Shown here piece by piece: positions 7,035-13,916 of a DNA stretch of 14,650 nucleotides (position 1 is the stretch's first letter; every line of letters begins with the position of its first letter). Source of the DNA: Parachlamydiaceae bacterium (GTDB lineage: Bacteria; Chlamydiota; Chlamydiia; Chlamydiales; Parachlamydiaceae). The stretch covers positions 1 to 14,650 of the forward strand of contig JACDGH010000035.1 of assembly GCA_013815395.1 (NCBI GenBank), in the 5' to 3' direction. The translations under genes were made by a program, and so were the position numbers. Below the pieces are notes generated by a model. That model was not told where the DNA came from, did not search any database, and saw nothing but the letters and a program-made list of their open reading frames with translations.

Positions 7035-8012
7035 ATGTCTATGCTTCCTAAAGATCCTAATGGGTGTCCTTATTTATTTCTTGCTCCAATGGAAGGAGTG
7101 GGCGATCGGTGTTTTCGCAAAGCGATGGCTTCGGTCGGTGGCTTCGATGAAGCTGTTAGAGATTTTCTACGTGTCCCGCGAAATGCTCATGTTAAAAGCT
7201 TGGCCCTTGAATACGAGGCAGATGAGTTAGCTCCAATTCCCTTGGCTGCTCAGTTGATGGGGTCTGATATCGAATTAATGGCCGATATGGCTAGAGAAAT
7301 TGAGCAAAGAGGGGCTCCACGCATTGATTTGAATTGCGGTTGTCCATCAAATACGGTCACTGGCAAAGGAGCCGGATCGAGTTTGTTAAAGGATCCAAAT
7401 TTTTTGCATCAAGTGGCAAAGGCTTTGGTGCAAGCTGTATCTATTCCTGTGACAGTAAAAATGCGTTCTGGGTATGAAGATACTTCATTGTTTAAAGAGA
7501 ATTTACTAGCAGCTCAAGAGACAGGTATCCATTACATTACCTTGCATCCTCGCACAAAAGTTGATGGGTATGGTCCACCAGCGCGCTGGGATTTAATCGC
7601 AGAGGCTAAATCCTTATTAAAGATCCCTGTGGTTGGTAATGGCGACATCCTAACTGTAGAGCATGCTTTGGAAATGTTGAAAACAACTCGCTGCGATGCT
7701 CTTATGATAGGAAGGGGAAGCGTGATTAATCCTTTTATATTCCACGAGATCCGCGCCCATTTTGCCGGAAAATTGTTTAAACCCGATTGGCAGGGCCTTG
7801 TCAAATATCTTAATGTGTATCTGACTGAAATACCAGAGGCTATGGTAATTAAAGGCAGGGTTAATAAATTGAAGCAACTTCTGGGATTCTTATTTAAAGG
7901 AAATGCTGAATTATTGCAGAAAAGAAATCAAATGTTAACATGCACATATCCTGATCCAGAATGCTTCATGGATTATGTTATGCCAATGCTAAAGGAAGGC
8001 TGGGAGAGTTAA
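7035..8012 (+). CDS. dus: tRNA-dihydrouridine synthase (DusC-like)
   Basis: A 325-aa FMN-dependent enzyme reducing a uridine in tRNA to dihydrouridine. It shows the N-terminal flavin-binding APMEGVGD (17-24), the catalytic cysteine in LNCGCPSNTV (C103), the phosphate-binding lysine in VKMRSGY (K142), HPRTK (171-175), and the flavin phosphate loops GNGDI (201-205) and IGRG (225-228). The APMEGV opening and LNCGCPS with KGAGSSLLKDP recall DusC more than DusA or DusB; the position modified in tRNA cannot be read from sequence. Length is normal, with the helical tRNA-binding domain in the last ~80 residues. The start has only a weak GAG upstream; translation may be aided by the msrAB gene 41 bases before. 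Confidence 0.93.
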   Translation: MSMLPKDPNGCPYLFLAPMEGVGDRCFRKAMASVGGFDEAVRDFLRVPRNAHVKSLALEYEADELAPIPLAAQLMGSDIELMADMAREIEQRGAPRIDLNCGCPSNTVTGKGAGSSLLKDPNFLHQVAKALVQAVSIPVTVKMRSGYEDTSLFKENLLAAQETGIHYITLHPRTKVDGYGPPARWDLIAEAKSLLKIPVVGNGDILTVEHALEMLKTTRCDALMIGRGSVINPFIFHEIRAHFAGKLFKPDWQGLVKYLNVYLTEIPEAMVIKGRVNKLKQLLGFLFKGNAELLQKRNQMLTCTYPDPECFMDYVMPMLKEGWES

Positions 8013-8023
8013 TAATAGATGAA

Positions 8024-8123
8024 GATTTGGACAAAACAGAAATACAGTTAACAATTTTCACAGCCAATCGCTTAAAGCGATTAGGCTTGTGAGAAACTCT
8101 GTATAACTATTTTGCCCAAAGTC
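8024..8123. repeat. 100-nt imperfect palindrome (MITE-like or bidirectional terminator)
   Basis: The sequence folds back on itself over about 100 bases between the convergent dus and csp genes. The centre AATCGCTT-A-AAGCGATT (8066-8082) is perfect. The arms continue through CACAGCC/GGCTTGTG and out to GATTTGGACAAAA on the left and its near-complement TTTTGCCCAAAGTC on the right, with small bulges. It could be a bidirectional transcription terminator, but its length and ends also resemble a small non-autonomous inverted-repeat element. It overlaps by a few bases a second hairpin (8119-8157). Confidence 0.65.
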
Positions 8124-8157
8124 TAGTCAAATAATGTTTGGATCATTTACTAGGCTT
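8119..8157. terminator. Hairpin downstream of csp
   Basis: AAGTCTAGTCAAATAAT (8119-8135) is nearly complementary to ATCATTTACTAGGCTT (8142-8157), giving a ~15-bp stem 23 bases after the csp stop codon. No U-run follows on either strand, so as a terminator it would be atypical. Confidence 0.4.
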
Positions 8158-8179
8158 GGATTGTATCAGAGTAGAGAGA

Positions 8180-8383
8180 TTACAAAAGAACCACTTGGGT
8201 TGCTTCTGGGCCTTTGCGTCCTTGTCCTTCAACGAATTCAACACTTTGTCCTTCATGAATAGACTGAGCATCGCCTGAGATATTGCTGATATGAACAAAA
8301 ATCTCTTTGCCACCGTTGTCTGGTGTGATGAAGCCAAAGCCTTTCTGAACGTTAAAAAACTTAATTTTACCTTTTGATTTCAC
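8180..8383 (-). CDS. csp: Cold-shock domain protein (CspA family)
   Basis: A 67-aa single-stranded nucleic-acid binding protein of the CspA family, an RNA chaperone in the cytoplasm. RNP1 is KGFGFI (14-19) and RNP2 is IFVHIS (28-33); the length is typical. The start is GTG, preceded seven bases upstream by GGGGAA, a reasonable ribosome binding site. A TATAAT lies about 130 bases upstream, giving a long leader with two predicted hairpins, as is usual for cold-inducible csp genes. It is convergent with dus, with a palindromic region between. Confidence 0.95.
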   Translation of the reverse strand: MKSKGKIKFFNVQKGFGFITPDNGGKEIFVHISNISGDAQSIHEGQSVEFVEGQGRKGPEATQVVLL

Positions 8384-8505
8384 TGGAAACTTCCCCGTTA
8401 ATTTGTTTTCTACTCCAAAGACAATCTTCTTTACTTTGGAGTTATTTTTTTTTTATCGCCTTGTGCGGTTCCCTAGAAATCGTTTCAGGGGAATCGCGGC
8501 GTTCT
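8384..8505 (-). promoter_or_regulatory. Structured 5' leader of csp
   Basis: The inferred csp transcript leader is about 120 nt. Its 5' end can form a hairpin between CGCCG and CGGCG with an inner stem of GATTCCCCT and AGGGAACC (8457-8501). An A-run follows, then a second hairpin with a perfect 9-bp stem ACTCCAAAG/CTTTGGAGT (8412-8442), ending about 15 bases before the ribosome binding site. Long folded leaders are a known means of temperature control of csp mRNA; that role here is inferred. Confidence 0.55.
8412..8454 (+). terminator. Terminator-like hairpin plus T-run on the + strand
   Basis: Read on the + strand, the 9-bp stem ACTCCAAAG/CTTTGGAGT (8412-8442) is followed by TA and ten Ts (8445-8454), a textbook intrinsic terminator shape. 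It would stop transcription running from dus antisense through csp. The same DNA is the csp leader hairpin on the minus strand, so one structure may serve both. Confidence 0.5.
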
Positions 8506-8511
8506 ATCTTC

Positions 8512-8517
8512 ATTATA
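8512..8517 (-). promoter_or_regulatory. -10 box of csp
   Basis: Perfect TATAAT on the minus strand preceded by TTTATG, giving a start about 120 bases before the csp GTG. No good -35 hexamer is seen at 16-18 bases. Confidence 0.55.
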
Positions 8518-8541
8518 CATAAAGTTCCTCTTTTTAGGTAG

Positions 8542-8757
8542 AACATTATTTGTGATTTTTTTAGCGAAGGGGAATTTCTTTCTACATATTCCTTACAAAC
8601 TTACTTTGAAACTCAATTTTGTAAGTTTTTTGCATATGCCATGCCGGGAGATTTAACGGAAGAAGGGCATAATCCACCTAATAATCTAAAAATATTATTT
8701 ATTGACAGCGATAAAAATAAGCTTTACAACGAGTTAAAGATGAAAACGGTAAATTAA
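8542..8757 (+). pseudogene. Possible gene remnant or 38-codon small ORF
   Basis: One frame is open from 8542 to a TAA at 8755-8757, with an ATG only at 8641 (38 codons: MPGDLTEEGHNPPNNLKILF...). The translation, including the part before the ATG (SEGEFLSTYSLQTYFETQFC), has protein-like composition. There is no ribosome binding site before 8641, and the 5' part overlaps the csp promoter zone, so it may be the tail of a truncated gene. It ends 13 bases before the next gene. No match is recognised; chance is possible in such short open frames. Confidence 0.25.
8702..8730 (+). promoter_or_regulatory. Candidate promoter for the 167-aa gene
   Basis: TTGACA (8702-8707), a 17-base spacer and TACAAC (8725-8730) give a good sigma-70-type match about 40 bases before the ATG at 8771. 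Confidence 0.5.
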
Positions 8758-8770
8758 AGAAGGGGGGACC

Positions 8771-9274
8771 ATGACAAAGCACTTTTTACAGCATTTTAAA
8801 GAAAGATTGGATAGTTTAAAAATTCATGCTGTGCTTGTAAAAGCTGATAAGAATAATTCAACTGAAAACTTATTCATTCCCTATGATGGGACTAGTATTG
8901 GAATCTCATTAAGCAATTTAAATCAGCAAGTTGATTTAGCCGAAGGGGCTCATTTAAAAATAAATCTGGTTCAGTATTACATAGAATTGCCAATAGAGTT
9001 AAAAAATGAACAATCGGTTGAAGTGGTCAAGTTTTTGAATGAATTGAACTTGATATCACCTATCCCAGGATGGTATTTAAATCATAAAAGTAATTCAATT
9101 CAATATAGATATGTCCAAGTAAATTCAAATGATCGCTATCCCTCAGATGAATTGATTACCTATATTTTACAAGTGATCACGCTTTATATGGAGCAGTACA
9201 TTCCACTGGTTGTAGATCTGTGTTCGGGCAAAACGAAATATGAGCAAGTTATCAAAAAATTAAAAGTTTTATGA
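8771..9274 (+). CDS. Hypothetical protein, possibly YbjN / secretion-chaperone-like
   Basis: A 167-aa acidic-to-neutral cytoplasmic protein without signal peptide or membrane segments. It begins with an amphipathic helix (FLQHFKERLDSL), passes through beta-rich segments and has a second half containing FLNELNLISPIPGWYL, a strand IQYRYVQV and a helix ELITYILQVITLYMEQYIPLV. This strand/helix order recalls YbjN-domain and type III secretion chaperone-like folds, in which FLNELN-like helices precede a strand pair; that is a weak, pattern-based impression. The start is well supported by AGGGGGG four bases upstream and by a TTGACA/TACAAC promoter. It is convergent with the 1450-aa gene, with a hairpin between, so a shared transcript is excluded; a chaperone role for that protein would be speculation. 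Confidence 0.78.
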   Translation: MTKHFLQHFKERLDSLKIHAVLVKADKNNSTENLFIPYDGTSIGISLSNLNQQVDLAEGAHLKINLVQYYIELPIELKNEQSVEVVKFLNELNLISPIPGWYLNHKSNSIQYRYVQVNSNDRYPSDELITYILQVITLYMEQYIPLVVDLCSGKTKYEQVIKKLKVL

Positions 9275-9280
9275 AGAAGA

Positions 9281-9344
9281 TACCGTTGAGCTATTACAGA
9301 TGCTTTGCGACAGACAAACTGCTCAACGGTAATAAAGTTTTTGT
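9281..9344. terminator. Hairpin between convergent genes
   Basis: TACCGTTGAGC (9281-9291) and GCTCAACGGTA (9321-9331) form a perfect 11-bp stem around a 29-base loop. It starts seven bases after the 167-aa gene's stop and is followed by GTTTTTGT (9337-9344), a modest T-run. On the minus strand it lies just after the 1450-aa gene's stop, so it probably ends both transcripts. Confidence 0.65.
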
Positions 9345-9356
9345 CCAAACTCCAGG

Positions 9357-12300
9357 CTAAGCAAACGCAGAAACTTCTTGTGTATTTGGTTTGCCGTACT
9401 TAAAGGTTTTTATAAAGCTGGTTGTTGCCCAATTTTTTGTTTTTTTTGCAGTGTCAATAATCTCTTGTCCCCCCAGATATTGCATTCCTATGCGTCGCCC
9501 TAAACCACCTATTAGCAAACCATTAAAAGCCACGGCTTTAAATAATTTCAACTTTCTATGTTTAATTTTTTGACCCGCCTCTTTCCTTCTATCAAATTCT
9601 TCAGTTTTATGTTGATAAGATTGGTGGGCCGCTTTAGCGATATCTGTGGTAAAGGCATGCATGGTGGCCGTAGTGACGTTGAAAGCTAATTTTAACACAG
9701 CGGTAGGCGCTCCTAAAACGGCTGTAAGTCCGGTTCCTATAGCCATTCCGGCAATAAGCGAAATGCTTCTATTTTTTCCTTTTTCATTCCGCATTGTGGG
9801 CATCTGCAGTGTTTTTGCAGCGCGTGAAGCGCTGTTAAGCAGTCCCGGATCTTTGCCTACTAAAAATTCGTGTATTTGGTCGGGCGTAGATCTAGAATTT
9901 AATCTCACGGCTGGATGCATATCTCGAAAATATTTTCTACCGATATCCTCATCTATAATTTTTTTTGCATATCGATCTGCTAGAGTAAATAAGATTGAGG
10001 CATGCCTTTTTTCAAATTGAGAGTGCTCTTTATCTTTTTCATCATAGGAGGATGATTCTCTAAAATCTTTATTTAAAGACTCAAGTAAGGGTTTAAATTC
10101 TGGCATATATTCATAGGCATAAGCACTTTGTAACATTCGGATGGCATAAGAGCCGCACCATTCTGATTCCCCGTTAGCTAGGTATTTTTCACAATTCATG
10201 GCTGAATATAAGGTTCTATCATCTTTCTCGACGTCTTTTAAGTCTTCCTTTTTTGTGCCTTTGGGCTTAAAACATTGCCCGAATTCCTCATCAACCATCC
10301 ATTCTTGTGTGCCATCAGCTTTTTGCACAATATTTCCCCTTTCATGGGTTTCAAGCTTTTCTTTATCCAGTGATTTTACACTTTTTAGACGACCATCCTC
10401 ACCTAGCACATATGAATTTTTATGATAATCGCCTTCAATATATTCTCCAGAATGATTTTGAGAAAGTTGACTTACATTTTTTGTTTGTCCAAACTTACCG
10501 TTTGGATCTTCAATCCATTTACGATAAATTTGACCCCCGCTTTCATAGACCTCTAGGCGATAACGGGATTCTTTAAGATTTGGTAAAAAAGCTTGAGGAT
10601 CTATAGACGTTAGAAAATTATCAATAAACGCTTGTCTTAAATGTCTTACTTTTGTTTCTTTAGTATGCATAAGAGTAGCATACCCTCCTTTAAACAAAGC
10701 TCTTACGCCACCTCGAATTCCCGCGAAAACATTCATGTTTTTTTGAATTTCGTTTTTTCTCCTTTTGCATAATTTTTCTACCCGATCAACCAGGCGTGAA
10801 TCCACTAGTCGGACACCTTCTGCATCCATTGAGACTTGATCAAGGCCTTCATGTTCTGCGCCTATGCCTAAATATTTTCGTTGAGTGGTTTCACCCACAG
10901 TTCCAAAGGTAGCCAATTGCTGAAGAAATCCTTCCCGATGAGGCAGTGCTATAAACTTTGCTCTATTATCCTCACTAGATTTGACAATCAATTCCCAACC
11001 TTCTTTTAAAAATAAATACTTTTCTTCTTTAGAATTTGTTTTAGTATCTAAAAGATTGTTGGAAGTTAAAAATGAAAATAAGGCTTCGGATTCTTCGTTT
11101 GATATGGGACCTCTCACAAAAGAAGCTTCGTTAAACGGTCTACTAATAGGGCAAGCGAGTACGGCGATTAAATAGTTCCCATAATCTTTATCATCCTGAT
11201 AATAATCGCTGATAGCATCCCAAAGCTTAGAGTTTCGGTGCAAAAAAGCTGGATCTACCAATCCATCCTCTTTGAGGTATTTTCCATCTTTTAGAAATTC
11301 AAAGGCTTCTTTTGATTTGCTGATTTCAATCTGCTTGCTAAATTCCTCTGGATGTAGAAGAGGGGAGATAATTGTTTGAATATATTCACACATTTGTGTG
11401 TTAATTTCCTCATTTTCATGGAAGTCCCAATCTGTTGATCTTAAGCCTTCAGGTGGATTAAAATACTTTTCTGCAACGTGACCATTAGCATCGATAAATT
11501 GAAATTTTTGGAGAAAATTAAAAACCATAAAAGAAAAATCTTCTGATGAGATGCCCTCAAATTGTTCACTGGCGAAACTTTTCTGGGTTAGAACTTGTTT
11601 ATTTAGGATGACGTGATTAATCACATCATGGACGTATTGTCTGTTGTTTGGAAACTGATCTTGTGAAAAGTGTTTTATCAGAACGCCATTTTCGATATAG
11701 CCGTTAAAGATTTTAGGGTCTGGTGGTTTGTTGGATGAAAGAAATGATGCCTTTGTTAAAGAAGAAGGGCCTGTTACTATTCCAATTTCCGTGTGACTCC
11801 ATGGGGCAATAGGATTGTGGAAAATCATTAAATAGGCTCTTTTACCATTCGCTTGTGGCGGTCCTAGCGTCATGCTCTGATCAAATACGGCTGACGGATG
11901 GGAATTTGGCAATAGTAATGTTGTGGGCAGCGGAAGGTTAACATTATTAAAATTTTCTATACTTTTGAAATATTCAGTAAGTTCCTTTAACATCTCTGGC
12001 CCATGATATCGTGAAAATTCGCCGCTTAGAACTTCATTTTTCTCGTCAGTGGTATCCGCCTGCTTATTTTTCCATTCTTCTATATGCAGCTTAACGAGAT
12101 GGAGTGCACCAATAGTTGGATTTTTATTATATTCGATAATTACGCTATTGACACTGCCAAGCTCATTAGAAATCTCTGCTGTTATACGAGGGCCTTGCTT
12201 AACTACTGATTTTAAAATATTTTTTTGCAAAGCTGTCATTATGAGTTCTCCACCGCATGTCATGAATTCCTCAGGATGTTTTTCGGCCCATTTTAGCAAC

Positions 12301-13709
12301 TTATCATTGATACCTTGTAGTTTCAATGTCATGCTTAAACCGCTAATATTCTTTTTAGATCTGTTAAAATCCTTGATTATGCTGCTCAATTCGCCTATAA
12401 CGGAAGAGGATGTGCCTTCCTTGTTTTTTTCTGCTTTTACACCTAAGTGCTTCCTATTCTTTGGGAGGGGTAATACTTTCCAAGTTGAAAAATCCCAATT
12501 CACAGAGTTCCATTGAATATCTTTGCTTTTTATAATTTTTTCCCGATTTGACTCTATGAAAACATAGGCATCTAATTTTTTAATTTTATCCTGTTTACTG
12601 ACACCATCTAAAATCTCCGTCATATCCCCAACGATTTTCAAAGCATTGCTACTATTGAATGCCTCACTATGGAGATGCTGCCAATCTTGTAAGGCTGCGA
12701 CCACATGAATAAAATTTTGTGGCGTTTGATGCTTATTAAATTCGGCAATTGCTTTTTTTAGTGCAGTCAACTCCGAAGAACGAGAAAATTTCACGTTTAT
12801 CTGAGGAATACTCAAAACTTTCCCCTGACATAACTTTAAGGCTCTACCGTCATCCAATCTGGCTCTGTCAGCTAGAGCTTCAATTTTTTGATGAGAGTTA
12901 AGCGTTTTATCTGTTTTCAGAAGATTAAATAGCTCATAAAGTTGAGTGTCTTGAACACCAGTGCTTAACTCAGATAAAAGGTTTTTTACTTGTTCGGGAT
13001 GTTTTTTTTGAGCTTTACTTGTTTCCATCCATAAGAATAGTTGATCAAGTATTTGTATAAATTGTTCTTTAGTTTTGATTTTAGTTTCATCATTATAATT
13101 CAAAATTAAGCGGTTTAATTCTTCAGGAGCTTCTTTTATGGGAGTTAAACTTTTAGCTGCTCCGGATATAAATGTGATGCTTTCAGGCGAATTAGCTAGC
13201 ATCTTAAATTTGTAAATGGCCACTTCATCAGCTAATTTCATTAATGTATCATCATTAAAGTCTGCAGATTCATTAGCTTTTAATAATTTAAGCTGATTGA
13301 TCACCCCATCTATATTTTTCTCTGTTTTTTCTCTATTGTAGTTGCAAACTGCAAACCGCAATCCCGAATATTTATCATCCTTCCATTTTTTTAGGATTTG
13401 ATATCCATAAATAAAATATTTTACAAAGAAAATATCGGCTACCTTGATATTATTAGTATTAAACCCCCTCCATTTAACTTTAGGCTTATCTAATGTGGGG
13501 TAATCGATGAAAATTTTTTTCGAAACATTCTCGGTTAAATGATTAGAATGGACATCAGCAGAATTTTCAGTTGGATCCTTTTTTGGCACTACTGATCTTC
13601 CTTCTAATACTCCTCCTGAATCAGAAAGCAATGATCCATCAGGTTTCGAATACACATTGGCTAGATTTACAGGATCGGAATTAGGAAGAGAATTGGAAGG
13701 ATCGGTCAT
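9357..13709 (-). CDS. Very large protein of unknown function, 1450 aa (candidate secreted effector)
   Basis: I do not recognise this protein. The first ~65 residues are Ser/Pro/Asn-rich and probably disordered, with no signal peptide. Most of the rest is charged and helix-rich with many Lys/Glu. Two Gly/Ala-rich hydrophobic stretches lie near the C-terminus (about 1315-1348 and 1388-1405), separated by a very basic segment (KIKHRKLK); they could insert in a membrane as a hairpin. An aromatic hydrophobic patch is at 92-106. Two places faintly recall papain-fold active sites: APWSHTEIGIV (635-645) and SEWCGSYAIRML (1182-1193), but no complete catalytic set is identified. The ATG is preceded by GAGGA with seven bases between. 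A disordered N-terminus and C-terminal hydrophobic segments suit a type III or similar secreted effector or inclusion-membrane protein of an intracellular bacterium; this is inference. Confidence 0.85.
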   Translation of the reverse strand: MTDPSNSLPNSDPVNLANVYSKPDGSLLSDSGGVLEGRSVVPKKDPTENSADVHSNHLTENVSKKIFIDYPTLDKPKVKWRGFNTNNIKVADIFFVKYFIYGYQILKKWKDDKYSGLRFAVCNYNREKTEKNIDGVINQLKLLKANESADFNDDTLMKLADEVAIYKFKMLANSPESITFISGAAKSLTPIKEAPEELNRLILNYNDETKIKTKEQFIQILDQLFLWMETSKAQKKHPEQVKNLLSELSTGVQDTQLYELFNLLKTDKTLNSHQKIEALADRARLDDGRALKLCQGKVLSIPQINVKFSRSSELTALKKAIAEFNKHQTPQNFIHVVAALQDWQHLHSEAFNSSNALKIVGDMTEILDGVSKQDKIKKLDAYVFIESNREKIIKSKDIQWNSVNWDFSTWKVLPLPKNRKHLGVKAEKNKEGTSSSVIGELSSIIKDFNRSKKNISGLSMTLKLQGINDKLLKWAEKHPEEFMTCGGELIMTALQKNILKSVVKQGPRITAEISNELGSVNSVIIEYNKNPTIGALHLVKLHIEEWKNKQADTTDEKNEVLSGEFSRYHGPEMLKELTEYFKSIENFNNVNLPLPTTLLLPNSHPSAVFDQSMTLGPPQANGKRAYLMIFHNPIAPWSHTEIGIVTGPSSLTKASFLSSNKPPDPKIFNGYIENGVLIKHFSQDQFPNNRQYVHDVINHVILNKQVLTQKSFASEQFEGISSEDFSFMVFNFLQKFQFIDANGHVAEKYFNPPEGLRSTDWDFHENEEINTQMCEYIQTIISPLLHPEEFSKQIEISKSKEAFEFLKDGKYLKEDGLVDPAFLHRNSKLWDAISDYYQDDKDYGNYLIAVLACPISRPFNEASFVRGPISNEESEALFSFLTSNNLLDTKTNSKEEKYLFLKEGWELIVKSSEDNRAKFIALPHREGFLQQLATFGTVGETTQRKYLGIGAEHEGLDQVSMDAEGVRLVDSRLVDRVEKLCKRRKNEIQKNMNVFAGIRGGVRALFKGGYATLMHTKETKVRHLRQAFIDNFLTSIDPQAFLPNLKESRYRLEVYESGGQIYRKWIEDPNGKFGQTKNVSQLSQNHSGEYIEGDYHKNSYVLGEDGRLKSVKSLDKEKLETHERGNIVQKADGTQEWMVDEEFGQCFKPKGTKKEDLKDVEKDDRTLYSAMNCEKYLANGESEWCGSYAIRMLQSAYAYEYMPEFKPLLESLNKDFRESSSYDEKDKEHSQFEKRHASILFTLADRYAKKIIDEDIGRKYFRDMHPAVRLNSRSTPDQIHEFLVGKDPGLLNSASRAAKTLQMPTMRNEKGKNRSISLIAGMAIGTGLTAVLGAPTAVLKLAFNVTTATMHAFTTDIAKAAHQSYQHKTEEFDRRKEAGQKIKHRKLKLFKAVAFNGLLIGGLGRRIGMQYLGGQEIIDTAKKTKNWATTSFIKTFKYGKPNTQEVSAFA

Positions 13710-13808
13710 AGTATCATCCTCAACTTTGAAATATATAATATTTCGGTCTTTCTTCTTCTAAGGGAAACAATTAAATCGTTACTCTTCCTCCATGTTCTTT
13801 GTGGGCTC

Positions 13809-13916
13809 TAATATTAAATATGGACCGCAGAGTTCACAGTGAGAAGCTCACCTAAGAGGTGAACACCACCAATATTTAAATGAAATCAAGCCTTCAATCA
13901 GGCCATATTTAAATTA
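13809..13916. repeat. Nested inverted repeats between the repeat protein and the 1450-aa gene
   Basis: An outer near-perfect inverted repeat (13809-13823 with 13903-13916, CCATATTTAAATTA type) encloses an inner stem GTTCAC/GTGAAC (13832-13837 with 13859-13864). Within that, GTGAG-AAG-CTCAC (13839-13851) competes for the same bases with TCACCT-AAG-AGGTGA (13848-13862). A small GCCT/AGGC hairpin (13890-13903) also follows the upstream stop codon. It may be a terminator, a leader switch or a small palindromic element; the outer arm overlaps the upstream stop codon. Confidence 0.55.

Noticed and set aside
8143..8337. 64-codon minus-strand open frame overlapping csp
   Set aside because: It is an out-of-frame shadow of the cold-shock gene, whose RNP motifs are unambiguous.
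9391..12516. Several plus-strand open frames of 60-155 codons
   Set aside because: All are antisense shadows of the 1450-aa gene, with Ser/Phe-rich translations typical of reversed Lys/Glu-rich coding.
9357..13709. Assignment of the large protein as a papain-fold or C58/C48 cysteine protease
   Set aside because: The Cys and His motifs are isolated, far apart and lack the surrounding signature of any family I can name.
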